From: Gluconobacter sp. Gdi
GTDB lineage: Bacteria; Pseudomonadota; Alphaproteobacteria; Acetobacterales; Acetobacteraceae
DNA length: 64,000 bases
Direction: 5' to 3'
Assembly (NCBI RefSeq): GCF_014132155.1
Contig: NZ_BLJQ01000001.1
Location: 558,001 to 622,000 of the forward strand
This document shows positions 26,280-36,018 of the stretch, piece after piece; within the stretch, counting starts at the first letter, position 1; each line of letters starts with the position of its first letter. The notes beneath the pieces are model-generated. The model made no database searches. It was not told the origin of the DNA and saw only the letters and a program-made list of their open reading frames with translations. A program made the position numbers and the translations under genes.

Positions 26280-29097
26280 TGGTTTTTGGCGTCAGGGAAG
26301 CAAGGAGTGTCTCACGTATGTGAGCCAGGCGCGTTGGATCTGTGATCTTCATGCCCAGAAGGTCACGAACATAGAAAACGTCCACAGCTCGCATTCCATA
26401 GGTGGTAATGTGAGCAGAGGAAATCTGAAGCGACTGCTCGCTCAGCGTCGTTGTGATGTCATGGAGCAGGCCAGATCTGTCACGACCGTTGATCTCGATG
26501 ACGGTGTGCCGGTCCGAAGCGGTATTATCGATCACTACACGGGGCGGAACGTGAATAGCGCGCATCCGGCGGGAAGCTCCGCGATGACGCGCTTCTGCGA
26601 TACCCTTCTTCAGGTCGAGGCGACCAGATAGGGCCTGCTCGACCAGATGATTAAGACGCCCAAGCTGGTGAGGATCTTCAAAGGAACATCCATCAGCGTC
26701 CTGAACCCAGAAAGTATCCAGAGCCATGCCATCGCTGAGGGTGTGAATGCGGGCATCCACGATCGAGGCGCCTGCGACAGCAAGGGCGCCAGCAATCTGT
26801 GAGAACAGCCCCGGATGGTCAGCACAGAGCACAGTGAGCTCCGTCACGCCGCGTTCCGGAATTGGATAAGCCTCGACCGTGACCGGTGAGCGATATCGGT
26901 CCGAATCGTGGATCATGCGCGCATGGCGCATGTGGGTATCGGTGTCGAAACCGAGCCAGTAGCTGGGATATCCGAGAGCCAGAAAATGCTCGATACTGCT
27001 TTCTGGCAGTAGCGAACTCAGACCATCCCGGGCCAATTCGCGGGCATGTGTAACGCGGCCGTCCTGCTCTGTTGCGGCCAGTCCGCCTTCCAGAACTTCT
27101 GCCACACGGGAAAACAGTTCACGGAGAAGCGTGGCTTTCCAGGCATTCCAGACTTTGGGGCTGACGGCGCGCATGTCAGCGATTGTGAGGAGGAGGAGAA
27201 GGCGAAGGCGTTCCGGAGACTGAATGGTGTCTGCGAGATCAAGGATCGTCCGGGGATCATCAATGTCTCTGGTGAATGCTGTCTGGGACAGCAGCAGATG
27301 ATGCAACACGAGCCACGAAACTGTCTCTGTCTCTTCAGGGTCCAGACCTAGTTGCGGGCAGATGGTGAGGGCAAGATCCGCCCCGAGCTCCGAATGATCG
27401 CCGCCACGGCCCTTGGCAATGTCATGGAGAAGGACCGCGACATACAGGGCCCGGCGTGAGCGCAGATCCTTGGCAAGCCCATATGCAAGCGGGATCTCAT
27501 CCGCCATATGACCCGCTTCGATCTGGCCCATCATGCGGACGGCCTCAATGATGTGCTCATCCACTGTATAGATGTGATAGCTGTCGAACTGCATCTGGCC
27601 GACAACGCGTGACCAGTCTGGCAGCAGGCGACCCAGTAGACCGGTTTCGTTCAGAATGGGAAGCCAGAACGGAACGGTCTTTGTCTCATCCGCACTCGGT
27701 TCACAGAGCAGATTAAGAAAGATCTGCGCTGTTTCCGGATCATCCCGCAGTTCAACGGCATGCCGTTCGTTGCGGATAAGCTGCTGAATGGCAAGTGGGT
27801 GCAGTTCCAGATCATGCCGGCGCGCGCAGTCCAGCATTCGGAACATGTCACGCGGGTTCTTCGCAAACGTGACCGGATCAACAGGGCAGAGACGTCCGGC
27901 AATACGTTCGAAGCCTTCTGGCCCCGGGAGTGCTTCCGGATGAGTGTCGCTGGCCTGATCCTGCAGGCGCATCAGCACGATCGGCTGAAGAACATGCGTC
28001 AGGCGCATGACGTCTCGTGCCGTCAGAAAGTAGTGTCGCATGAAGCGTTCGACACCGCGCTGACGTCCGTGCGTGGCATAGCCCATCCGGCCACCGATGA
28101 CGGGCTGAACGTCAAAGGTGAGTCGCTCTTCCGCGCGGCCGGTGATGTAGTGAAGGTGCAGCCTGACCGTCCAGAAAAAATCCCACGCACGCCGGGCGCG
28201 GTGGGTTTCACGGTTGGTCAGGAGGCCAAAGGAAATAAAGGATGGTGTCGGGACGGCTTCGGCCGGGGCCGTGCTCTGGTCTGGCGTTGTAATGGCGCAG
28301 CCAAGAGCGGCACGGCCCATCCAGTTCAGCGTTTGAAGATCACGGAGGCCGCCGCGGCCTTCCTTGATGTTCGGCTCAACCATGTAGGGGTTGTCGCCAA
28401 AACGGCGATGGCGCAGCTCACGTTCTTCAATCTTGCCACGGACAAAATCGCACAGCGTGTCGTTCTGGAGGTCCGCGCCAAGGGCGGAGCGAAGATTACG
28501 GGCGAGCGTCCGATCACCATAAAGGGGGCGCAGGTCCAGAAGGGCCGTGCGGATGGTCAGATCTTCGGCCACGTCCTTGATGCAGGCACTGATGGAGCGC
28601 GTCGCATGGCCGACTCGGAGGCCAAGATCCCAGAGGGCATAGAGAATGAACTCAATGCGTGTGGTCAGGGCCGGAGACGCATCTTCCGGAATGAGAAACA
28701 GGATATCGATATCGCTGAAGGGGGCGAGAAGGCCCGCTCCATAGCCGCCGGTGGCACACAGACAGAGTGGCTCTTCGGAGGACGCATTGTCCTGCGCGGC
28801 AGAAAGATCAGCCAGCGCACAGACAACGCTGTCGGCCTGAGCCGCGAGCGCGCGTGCCGCATCAATCCCCGAGATCAGGCGCTTTTCGAACCTGATGCGG
28901 ATATCTGCATGGCCATTGCCAAGATGACGACGAAGGATGGAGAGGACGTCATCTCGGGACGTCAGCCCCTGTGCGGCGGCAGTCTGAAGAGCTGTTTGCA
29001 GCGACGGGGTCATGGCTTTGCGGTCAGACAGGGTCGTATCCGTATCGTCAGCGAAAGGGGAAGGAAGACTTTCGCCCCAGAAACCAGCACTTTTCAA
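26248..29097 (-). CDS. glnD: [protein-PII] uridylyltransferase / uridylyl-removing enzyme
   Basis: Bifunctional nitrogen sensor (949 aa) that adds UMP to PII when glutamine is low and removes it when high. Order of domains: nucleotidyltransferase (CATGGYGAGLLAPFSDIDILFL near residue 120), the linking helical region, HD phosphohydrolase (VLLHDIAKGRGGDHSELG near 550), and two ACT glutamine-binding domains at the C-terminus (ELTVLCADHPGLFSQIAGALA, EINGRDRSGLLHDITTTLSE). The start is taken as TTG 29097, which overlaps the mutS stop (TTGA) and has an AGGAGA ribosome-binding site; ATG 29013 is possible but lacks one. No glnB is nearby. Confidence 0.95.
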   Translation of the reverse strand: MKSAGFWGESLPSPFADDTDTTLSDRKAMTPSLQTALQTAAAQGLTSRDDVLSILRRHLGNGHADIRIRFEKRLISGIDAARALAAQADSVVCALADLSAAQDNASSEEPLCLCATGGYGAGLLAPFSDIDILFLIPEDASPALTTRIEFILYALWDLGLRVGHATRSISACIKDVAEDLTIRTALLDLRPLYGDRTLARNLRSALGADLQNDTLCDFVRGKIEERELRHRRFGDNPYMVEPNIKEGRGGLRDLQTLNWMGRAALGCAITTPDQSTAPAEAVPTPSFISFGLLTNRETHRARRAWDFFWTVRLHLHYITGRAEERLTFDVQPVIGGRMGYATHGRQRGVERFMRHYFLTARDVMRLTHVLQPIVLMRLQDQASDTHPEALPGPEGFERIAGRLCPVDPVTFAKNPRDMFRMLDCARRHDLELHPLAIQQLIRNERHAVELRDDPETAQIFLNLLCEPSADETKTVPFWLPILNETGLLGRLLPDWSRVVGQMQFDSYHIYTVDEHIIEAVRMMGQIEAGHMADEIPLAYGLAKDLRSRRALYVAVLLHDIAKGRGGDHSELGADLALTICPQLGLDPEETETVSWLVLHHLLLSQTAFTRDIDDPRTILDLADTIQSPERLRLLLLLTIADMRAVSPKVWNAWKATLLRELFSRVAEVLEGGLAATEQDGRVTHARELARDGLSSLLPESSIEHFLALGYPSYWLGFDTDTHMRHARMIHDSDRYRSPVTVEAYPIPERGVTELTVLCADHPGLFSQIAGALAVAGASIVDARIHTLSDGMALDTFWVQDADGCSFEDPHQLGRLNHLVEQALSGRLDLKKGIAEARHRGASRRMRAIHVPPRVVIDNTASDRHTVIEINGRDRSGLLHDITTTLSEQSLQISSAHITTYGMRAVDVFYVRDLLGMKITDPTRLAHIRETLLASLTPKTIKKAVAAPTS

Positions 29098-31724
29098 GTC
29101 CTGTCTCCTGTAGCGAGGCGTTTAAGATCATATAGCGCGGCTAGCGCCTCTCGGGGAGAGAGATCATCCGGATTGATGGTCGTAAGCGCATCGAGGGCCG
29201 GAGAGTGCAGAACCTGCGGCTCCGGGGCGTCTTCTGATGCGTCTGCAACGGCTTCGAACAATGGCAGCGAAGAGCGGGCTTCAGCCTGTTCACGTTCGAA
29301 TGTGCTGAGAAGCCGGGAAGCACGGTTCACCACCGATTGCGGAATCCCGGCCAGTTTGGCCACATGCAGGCCCCAGCTCTTACGGGCTGAGCCAGGGCGG
29401 ACTTCATGCTGGAAAATGACCTCGCCCCGCCACTCTTTGACGGCCATAGTGTACGGAGCCAGACGCGGCAGAAACTCGGTCAGAGCGCCCAGCTCATGGA
29501 AGTGCGTAGCGAAAATCGTGCGCGAGCCAAGCTGGGTATGGAGCGCTTCAAGCGTAGCCCAGGCAATAGAGAGGCCATCCAGCGTTGCCGTTCCACGTCC
29601 AATCTCGTCGACGACGACAAGAGATTTGGGACCAGCCTGATTGAGGATGGCAGCGGTTTCAGTCATTTCCACCATGAAGGTGGAGCGGCCACGCGCCAGA
29701 TCGTCTGCCCCGCCCACGCGGGAAAATAGCCGGTCCACAACACCAATTCGGGCGCTTTTCGCCGGAACCGGCAGCCCGGCCTGCGCCATGATCACGGCAA
29801 GCGCAGTCTGGCGGAGGAATGTGGATTTACCAGCCATATTCGGGCCGGTGAGGAGCATGGCACGGTGTTCTGGGGGAAGAGCGCAGTCATTGGGAATGAA
29901 GCGTGCGTCCGCGCTGCCGGTTTCTGTGAGGGCGGCTTCGACAACGGGATGTCGGCAAGCGACCAGCTCGAAATCGGTATCGTCCGTGACAGTTGGGCGG
30001 CACCACGAGCCTCCCTCTGCCAGAATTGCGCAGGATCGTAAGACGTCTGTCAGGGCAAGATATTCTGCGACTTCGTCCAGCGCTGGAGTTTCGAGGATGC
30101 GGGTGCAGAGCGCTGTGAAAAGGTGGCGCTCCAGCGTGCTCGCTTTGTCTGCGGCCTCGAGAATGGCGCGGTCCAGCGCAGCGAGTTCTTCGGTGGAGAA
30201 GCGTGCGAGGCTCGCTGTGCCCTGTCGGAAAGAGAACTCAGGTCGTTCTTTCAGCTTCGCCCCGGCTGCAACAGGGACCTCAATGACGTAACCCAGCTGG
30301 GCATGATGGCGGATCTTGAGATTGCTGATCCCGTACTCTTCGGAGAGGCGTCCCTGAAGTGCAGCGACAATCCGTCGACTTTCGTCCCGGAGTGTCCGGT
30401 ATCGATCCAGCTCAGCATCAAATCCGATGGCGATGAAACCACCGTCCTCGATGCGTGCAGGCAATTCTTCCGCAAGCGCAGCTTTTAGCGTGTCCAACAG
30501 GGCATCGGCGCGGCCATAAAGGCCAGCAGTTAGCGTGCGGATCAGAGATGGTGTGCTCTTATCACAGGCCGGCTGGAAAAGGGCTGTCAGATCGTCAGCG
30601 GCAATCAGAGTATCGCGGATGGATGCGAGATCGCGCGGTTGGCCACGTCCTGCCGACAGCCGGCCGAGGGCGCGAGCCGGGTCTGGTGTGCGTTTAAGAA
30701 TATCGCCCAATGCGGCTGTAAAACCCGGAACGGATTGAAGCCACAGCCATGCGTTCTGACGCTCGGTGATGGTAATGGCGTTAGTGAGTGGAGAGGAAAT
30801 CCATTGAGAAAGCAGGCGGGAGCCTGCTGCTGTGACGGTGCGGGAGATCACACCGAACAGGCTGTATTTTGTCTCCCCATCACGGGTACGCAGAATATCG
30901 AGGCTGGCGCGGGTTGCTGGGTCGATCCCGAGCACGCCGCTGATGCCCTGCGGCATCGGGCGCGAGAGTCTGGGAAGCGCTCCGGCCTGACTGCGCTGAA
31001 CGTAATGAAGTGCCATGGCACAGGCGATGGCCTGCTCGTCCGGGAAGTCTCCGAGCGCATCAATCTGTGCCACCCCATAGGCACGGGAAATCAGAGTACG
31101 GGCGCTATCCAGAGACGGCGGAACAGCGACTGGTGCAAGCCGGCTGGCGTGGTCTGCCGGGATGAGCTCGGGATCTGAAAGAACTTCCGCAGCGTCCAGG
31201 CGGGCCATCAGCTCTGGAAGGGCGACTTCAGGCACGGACGTTGTCTCGAACGCGCCTGTAGAAATATCGATCCAGGCTGCGCCAATCATTTTGGAGCGGC
31301 GGTCTCCGGAGCGGGCAATAGCCAGAAGCAGATTGGCGCGGCCAGCTTCGAGCAGTTCGTCTTCCGTCAGAGTGCCCGGAGTGACGACACGGACGATCGC
31401 ACGGGGAAGGGGGCCTTTCTGGCCTTTTTGCGGTGCCTGCGTTTGCTCCGCAACAGCAACGCGAAAGCCTCGGCGAATCAGACGAGACAGGTAGGCCGGT
31501 GCCGCTGCAACAGGAACGCCGCACATGGGAATCGGCTCGCCGTTGTGATTACCCCGTGCTGTCAGCGCGATATCGAGTGCCATCGCGGCGGCCTGGGCAT
31601 CTGCGAAGAATAGCTCGTAGAAATCACCCATTCGGAAGAACAGAAGAGCATCTGGCTCCTGATGCTTGAGCGCGAACCATTGCGCCATGGAAGGCGTAGC
31701 ATTGGCGGCAGAAGGCAGGGGCAT
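29094..31724 (-). CDS. mutS: DNA mismatch repair protein MutS
   Basis: Mismatch-recognition ATPase, 876 residues. The N-terminal mismatch-binding motif is intact: the Phe and Glu in FFRMGDFYELFF insert at the mispair. The Walker A motif LLTGPNMAGKSTFLRQ, the SRVGGADDLARGRSTFMVEM signature and VVDEIGRGTATLDG Walker B identify the C-terminal ABC-type ATPase. The mutS-glnD coupling and nearby murJ are a common alphaproteobacterial order. The start ATG has no clear Shine-Dalgarno. Confidence 0.97.
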   Translation of the reverse strand: MPLPSAANATPSMAQWFALKHQEPDALLFFRMGDFYELFFADAQAAAMALDIALTARGNHNGEPIPMCGVPVAAAPAYLSRLIRRGFRVAVAEQTQAPQKGQKGPLPRAIVRVVTPGTLTEDELLEAGRANLLLAIARSGDRRSKMIGAAWIDISTGAFETTSVPEVALPELMARLDAAEVLSDPELIPADHASRLAPVAVPPSLDSARTLISRAYGVAQIDALGDFPDEQAIACAMALHYVQRSQAGALPRLSRPMPQGISGVLGIDPATRASLDILRTRDGETKYSLFGVISRTVTAAGSRLLSQWISSPLTNAITITERQNAWLWLQSVPGFTAALGDILKRTPDPARALGRLSAGRGQPRDLASIRDTLIAADDLTALFQPACDKSTPSLIRTLTAGLYGRADALLDTLKAALAEELPARIEDGGFIAIGFDAELDRYRTLRDESRRIVAALQGRLSEEYGISNLKIRHHAQLGYVIEVPVAAGAKLKERPEFSFRQGTASLARFSTEELAALDRAILEAADKASTLERHLFTALCTRILETPALDEVAEYLALTDVLRSCAILAEGGSWCRPTVTDDTDFELVACRHPVVEAALTETGSADARFIPNDCALPPEHRAMLLTGPNMAGKSTFLRQTALAVIMAQAGLPVPAKSARIGVVDRLFSRVGGADDLARGRSTFMVEMTETAAILNQAGPKSLVVVDEIGRGTATLDGLSIAWATLEALHTQLGSRTIFATHFHELGALTEFLPRLAPYTMAVKEWRGEVIFQHEVRPGSARKSWGLHVAKLAGIPQSVVNRASRLLSTFEREQAEARSSLPLFEAVADASEDAPEPQVLHSPALDALTTINPDDLSPREALAALYDLKRLATGDRT

Positions 31725-31789
31725 GAACGTGCCGATGGGTCCGGTCTCCGGTGGTGAGATATGAGGAGGGGAGGGGAAACTACCGTGTC

Positions 31790-31813
31790 CCTGCCGGTGT
31801 GTGAACCGGCAGG
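31790..31813. other. strong inverted repeat between murJ and mutS
   Basis: Nine-base perfect stem CCTGCCGGT/ACCGGCAGG with a GTGTGA loop, in the 98-base gap after the murJ stop on the minus strand. Without a T run it is not a classic terminator; it could stabilise the murJ 3' end or act as a factor-dependent stop. Confidence 0.5.
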
Positions 31814-31822
31814 ATCAGTGTC

Positions 31823-33379
31823 TTAGCGTGTGCGTCTTCTGGCGATGCGCGTTTGCAACGCTGCGAGCACGTCACTGAGTTTCAGAACCTTCAGGGCGTC
31901 GAGAGAAATGGCGTAGACCACGCCCCCGAACACGATCAGTGCGCCCAGCATGCTCAGGCGCCAGATTCCGTGCCAGTTCGGCAGGTCGGGAGCGGCGAAT
32001 TTCTGTGCTGCGGCAACCCAGAGGGCCATCATGAGAGAGGCGCCAATTATCCGGGCTGAGCGGCTTTTCAATCGTGGGTCAGGCTGGAAGATGCCACGGC
32101 GATGCAAAAGCACGGCCAGAATGGCAACGTTCACGACCGCTGCAATCGTGCTGGCCAATGGAGGGCCCACATGAGCCAGTGGCTTGTAGAGCAACAGATT
32201 GAGCGCCAGATTCAATCCAAGGGTAAAGAAACCAATCCGGACTGGCGTGCTGGTATCCCCTTCCGCGAAAAAGCCGGGCGAAAAGACCTTGATGAGTACA
32301 AATGCTGGAAGCCCGAGGGCGTAGGCCCGGAGGGACTGGGCGGACTTCAGCGCATCTGCGACCGTGAAGTGACCGTAGCTGAACAGGCCAGCCATGATCG
32401 AGGGAGCCAGTGCAATCAGGCCCATCGTTGCGGGAAGCGTCAAAAGCAGGGCGTAATCGAGGGCCCGGTTCAGGCTGGCATGTACGGAAGCGCGGTCGTT
32501 GTTGGCCACGTGTCGGGTGAGAAGCGGAAGAAGGGTTGTACCCGCAGCAGCACCAAGAACGCCAAGAGGGAGCTGGTTGATCCGGTCCGCGAAGTACAGA
32601 ATCGACGGGGAGCCAACGGGCAGTCTGGTGGCAATGATCGTGTCCACCATCAGGTTCATCTGTGTGACACCCGATCCGACGAGACCGGGTCCCATCCGGC
32701 GCATCAGACCACGGATATCTTTTGAAAAGCTGGGGCGGACGAGATGCGGCGCAACACCGGCACGATGAGCGGCCCAGTAGAGGGCACCCAGCTGAACGAT
32801 GCCCGAAATAACGACACCCCATGCACTGGTCAGCGCAACACTGTGCCAAACATAGGCCCCCAGAAAGATCGCTGCGATGCCGATGATGTTGAAACTCAGA
32901 TAGACAGCGGATGCAGCGCTGAATTTCCCCAGACCATTCAGCACGCCGGAAACCAGAGCCGCCGCACAGATCATGACCATGTAGGGGAAAGTGATCTGTG
33001 TCAGCGTCAGGGCCATCTCAAAACGCTCGCCCTGAAACCCAGGGGCAAGAATCGAGATGATGAGGGGCATGCACAGTTCACAGATGATCGTCAGGATCAC
33101 CAGCCATGCCACCAGAGCGGACAGAGCCTGCCCTGCAAAACGCAGGGCTGCGGTGCGTCCCTCAGTCTCATACTTGGCGGTAAACATCGGCACGAAGGCT
33201 GCGTTGAACGCGCCTTCTCCGAACAGTCGCCGGAACATGTTCGGCAGGCGCAGGGACACCAGATAGGCGTCTTGTGCAGGGCCGGCTCCAAGGAAGGCAG
33301 CAAGAAGCTGGTCACGAATCAGGCCCAGAACACGCGAAAGCATGGTCCAGCTGCCAACTGTCAGGAAATTGCGAAGCAT
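31823..33379 (-). CDS. murJ: lipid II flippase MurJ
   Basis: MOP-superfamily flippase (518 aa) that moves the peptidoglycan precursor lipid II across the inner membrane. About 14 hydrophobic helices are visible. N-terminal blocks SWTMLSRVLGLIRDQLLAAFLGAG and RLPNMFRRLFGEGAFNAAFVP contain the conserved arginines of MurJ; VLKVFSPGFFAEGDTSTPVRIG-type residues occur in the middle. The ATG at 33379 follows an ACAGGA element. Upstream of mutS on the same strand. Confidence 0.95.
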   Translation of the reverse strand: MLRNFLTVGSWTMLSRVLGLIRDQLLAAFLGAGPAQDAYLVSLRLPNMFRRLFGEGAFNAAFVPMFTAKYETEGRTAALRFAGQALSALVAWLVILTIICELCMPLIISILAPGFQGERFEMALTLTQITFPYMVMICAAALVSGVLNGLGKFSAASAVYLSFNIIGIAAIFLGAYVWHSVALTSAWGVVISGIVQLGALYWAAHRAGVAPHLVRPSFSKDIRGLMRRMGPGLVGSGVTQMNLMVDTIIATRLPVGSPSILYFADRINQLPLGVLGAAAGTTLLPLLTRHVANNDRASVHASLNRALDYALLLTLPATMGLIALAPSIMAGLFSYGHFTVADALKSAQSLRAYALGLPAFVLIKVFSPGFFAEGDTSTPVRIGFFTLGLNLALNLLLYKPLAHVGPPLASTIAAVVNVAILAVLLHRRGIFQPDPRLKSRSARIIGASLMMALWVAAAQKFAAPDLPNWHGIWRLSMLGALIVFGGVVYAISLDALKVLKLSDVLAALQTRIARRRTR

Positions 33380-33443
33380 TTCCTGTCTCTAGCGTATCCC
33401 GCTGACGGGTAACATATCCTCCTGAAGCCAGAAGGAACGATTT

Positions 33444-33680
33444 TTAGCGAAGAACAGTCTCGCGAGCGTAAAGTTTTTCCGAAGGACGCGTCATGGAGGG
33501 GCGAACGGCAGCCAGACCGATACAAAGCAGAACAATTTCCAGCGTCAGCATGACACTCGCCCAGAAGATACCGGGTAGGCCCAGAAAGCTCGTGACGTGA
33601 TGTGCGACAGAAGGCGTGAAGGCGCCAAGGGCAGCAACGACCAGAAGCGGCAGAATGGGCCGAAGGAGAGACGCTGTCAT
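33444..33680 (-). CDS. small two-helix membrane protein
   Basis: 78 residues with an ATG preceded by GGAGA. Two hydrophobic helices: residues 7-27 (RPILPLLVVAALGAFTPSVA) and 39-60 (FWASVMLTLEIVLLCIGLAAV), then a short basic tail. It precedes murJ on the same strand by 64 bases and is divergent from the DUF4112 gene. No family recognised; the position suggests possible co-transcription with murJ. Confidence 0.6.
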   Translation of the reverse strand: MTASLLRPILPLLVVAALGAFTPSVAHHVTSFLGLPGIFWASVMLTLEIVLLCIGLAAVRPSMTRPSEKLYARETVLR

Positions 33681-33785
33681 GAGAAGTCTCCTGTCATATT
33701 CCTGTCATGAGGCTCGCGTTTTTTGATACGCTGCGTCAAGGAAAAAGAGGAAACTCTCGATCCCGTCTGCGTGTTATTTTGTATC

Positions 33786-34241
33786 ATGGTCAAAACCGCA
33801 TTTTCCTCATCTCCATCAGACACCGCAGAACTCTTACGAAGGCTGGAGCGGCTCAAGCGTCTGGCTTGGGTTCTGAACTCGGCTGTCCGAATTCCCGGGC
33901 TTCGCATGAGAGCAGGTGTTGATACGGTCTTGGGGCTCATTCCCGGAGGAGGGCTGGCTCTTGGAACGCTCCTGTCCCTCTATATTGTCTGGGAAGGCCA
34001 CCGGATGGGTGTGGGAGCAGCAACCGTTCGCAAGATGCTGATTAATGTCGGCATTGAAGCGGTGTTTGGTGTTGTTCCGCTAATGGGGGATCTGTTCGAT
34101 ACCGTGTTCAAGGCTGACATGCGCAATGTCCGCCTGATTGAAGAGGCGCTGTCCCGGTCGGAAACCGGGGCACCATATAATTCAGTGATCGAGAAGAATC
34201 CGGCGGACGGCCTCTTCTACCCGTCCGGGCGTCGGTTTTGA
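33786..34241 (+). CDS. DUF4112 domain protein
   Basis: About 151 residues matching the DUF4112 pattern: LERLKRLAWVLNSAVRIPG, FRMRAGVDTVLGLIPGGG-like membrane turn (RMRAGVDTVLGLIPGGG), and GIEAVFGVVPLMGDLFDTVFKAD. Two hydrophobic segments (about 50-75 and 90-110) suggest an inner-membrane protein. The start is ATG 33786; a longer frame from 33723 lacks a ribosome-binding site and overlaps the promoter gap. The last 60 bases lie antisense to the 3' end of the glutathione peroxidase gene. Function unknown. Confidence 0.85.
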   Translation: MVKTAFSSSPSDTAELLRRLERLKRLAWVLNSAVRIPGLRMRAGVDTVLGLIPGGGLALGTLLSLYIVWEGHRMGVGAATVRKMLINVGIEAVFGVVPLMGDLFDTVFKADMRNVRLIEEALSRSETGAPYNSVIEKNPADGLFYPSGRRF

Positions 34242-34676
34242 AAGCGGTGTGAACCACCGCACGAGATGCCCTTCGCGGTTCACGAGGTACTTATAAAAAT
34301 TCCAGCGGGGGCGAGATAAAAATCCGCCCTCTTTACCCAACCATTTGAAGAGCGGGATGGCATCTGGCCCTTTGACATGGGCTCTGGCCGCCATAGGGAA
34401 TGAGACCCCGTAATTGCGGTGGCAGAATGTCTTGATCTCTTCTGCCGAGCCCGGCTCCTGCTCTCCAAAGTCATTCGAAGGTACGCCGAGAACGGTCATG
34501 CCATCCGGGTAGTCGCGCCCATAGAGGGACCAAAGATGCTGCAAGCCTTCATACTGGGGGGTAAAGCCGCATTTTGAGGCCGTGTTGACGATCAGGAGTG
34601 GCCGACCACGGAACTGGGAAAGATCGATCGTTTCCCCAGAGAGCCCGGGCAGGTGGAAATCATAGGCGCAGGTCAT
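34182..34676 (-). CDS. glutathione peroxidase family protein
   Basis: Thiol peroxidase of the GPx family, 164 residues, cytoplasmic (no signal peptide). The catalytic cysteine is in VNTASKCGFTPQY, the family block GVPSNDFGEQEPGS supplies the active-site Gln region, and WNFYKYLVNREG the Trp/Asn. Being a Cys-type enzyme, it may use thioredoxin rather than glutathione as reductant. A GGGGAGA ribosome-binding site precedes the ATG. Convergent overlap with the DUF4112 gene. Confidence 0.93.
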   Translation of the reverse strand: MTCAYDFHLPGLSGETIDLSQFRGRPLLIVNTASKCGFTPQYEGLQHLWSLYGRDYPDGMTVLGVPSNDFGEQEPGSAEEIKTFCHRNYGVSFPMAARAHVKGPDAIPLFKWLGKEGGFLSRPRWNFYKYLVNREGHLVRWFTPLSKPTPGRVEEAVRRILLDH

Positions 34677-34804
34677 GGTTTCTCCCCCTCATTTTCATCT
34701 ACTGTAATATCATACTGCTAAAGAGGCGAGAGCGGGGCTGGACATGGCGCTGTCATGCAGACAGGTTGTGCAACCGTTCTGTTTTTGAAAGGGAGCTTGC
34801 CTTC

Positions 34805-36010
34805 GTGATCCTGCGCGTCCTGATCGGCATGGCCGGTCTTCTCTGTCTTGGCGCGTTATTTTCCACGAATTGGCGGGCGATCGACTGGAAACTGGTTGCG
34901 CGTGCCTTAGCCCTTCAGGTGGCTATCGCAGCCGTAATTCTCTGGATTCCCGCCGGGGCACATGGGCTCCACATGATTTCCGGCGCCGTGACGAAGGTCC
35001 TGTCTTATGGGGATCAGGGAAGTGCCTTCCTTTTCGGTGGTCTTGTAGGGCCGAAAATGGACACGGTTTTCGGGGACGGAGGATTTATCTTCGCCCTCAA
35101 GGTTCTGCCTGAAATCGTGTATGTCGCGGCGCTTCTGGGGCTGATGCAACACTGGGGTGTTCTTCAGTTCCTGTCGCGCGTCATCGGTGGCGCTCTCGCG
35201 AAAATTCTTGGCACCACACAGTTGGAATCTTTTTCAGCCGTTCTGACCATTTTCCTTGGTCAGAGTGAAATGCCGATTGCACTCCAGACCTGTCTCGCCG
35301 GACTTTCTCTTGGAGAACTGGCGACGGTTCTGTGTAGCGGGACGTCATCCATCGCAGGCTCGGTTCTGGCAGGTTATGCGTCGCTAGGGGTTCCGATGGA
35401 GAACCTGCTCGCTGCATCTGCAATGGCTATTCCTGGTGGACTGCTGTTTTCACGTGTTCTGTTCCCCGGCCCGAGGCATGTCAGCACAGAAATTGCTGGG
35501 GCGGATCATGGCCATCACAGCATGTTTGAGGCCTTGGCCGAAGGTGCCATGAACGGTGCCAAAATCGCGGTTGCAGTCGGGGCGGTTCTGATTGCCTTTG
35601 TTGGCATTATTGCCCTGACAGATGGTCTTCTGGCGATGGTCGGGCTGTCTCTCGCGCAAATCCTTGGTTACGTTTTTGCGCCCTTCGCCTGGCTGATGGG
35701 CGTGCCGTGGTCTGAGTGTGTGGTGGCGGGTGGATTGCTCGGCCAGAAAATCGCTTTCAATGAATTCGTCGCCTACGTGAATCTTTCTCCCATGATTCAC
35801 GCGCATGTCCTGTCGCATCGAACCATCACGATCCTGTCTTTCGCACTGTGTGGATTTGCGAATATTTCCACCATTGGCATTTTGATTGGTGCGTTTGGGA
35901 GTGCGGAGCCGCGCAGGCGGACGGATGTATCGAAGCTGGCGGTTCGCGCTGTGGTGGCCGGTACACTTTCCAACGCCATGAGCGCCGTGATCGCCGGGCT
36001 GTTCGTCTGA
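34805..36010 (+). CDS. concentrative nucleoside transporter (CNT/NupC family)
   Basis: Inner-membrane nucleoside symporter, about 401 residues, driven by H+ or Na+. The CNT signature GxKx3NEFVAY is present as GQKIAFNEFVAYVNLS, and GQSEMPIA lies in the transport core, with multiple hydrophobic helices throughout. The GTG at 34805 is used because AAAGGGAGC precedes it at the right distance and the helix-rich protein begins there; an upstream frame starting inside gpx is rejected. It stands alone, divergent from gpx, with a 128-base shared promoter gap. Confidence 0.92.
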   Translation: MILRVLIGMAGLLCLGALFSTNWRAIDWKLVARALALQVAIAAVILWIPAGAHGLHMISGAVTKVLSYGDQGSAFLFGGLVGPKMDTVFGDGGFIFALKVLPEIVYVAALLGLMQHWGVLQFLSRVIGGALAKILGTTQLESFSAVLTIFLGQSEMPIALQTCLAGLSLGELATVLCSGTSSIAGSVLAGYASLGVPMENLLAASAMAIPGGLLFSRVLFPGPRHVSTEIAGADHGHHSMFEALAEGAMNGAKIAVAVGAVLIAFVGIIALTDGLLAMVGLSLAQILGYVFAPFAWLMGVPWSECVVAGGLLGQKIAFNEFVAYVNLSPMIHAHVLSHRTITILSFALCGFANISTIGILIGAFGSAEPRRRTDVSKLAVRAVVAGTLSNAMSAVIAGLFV

Positions 36011-36018
36011 AAAGCCAA

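Noticed and set aside
27760-29640. 626-codon plus-strand open frame
   Set aside because: It lies antisense to glnD and mutS, spans their junction and has no family features; it arises from GC-rich codon usage on the other strand.
31790-31813. rho-independent terminator of murJ
   Set aside because: The stem is strong, but no T run follows on the minus strand, so it is listed only as an inverted repeat.
34598-34804. upstream extension of the nucleoside transporter frame
   Set aside because: It begins inside the divergent glutathione peroxidase gene; the GTG at 34805 has a ribosome-binding site and starts the first helix.
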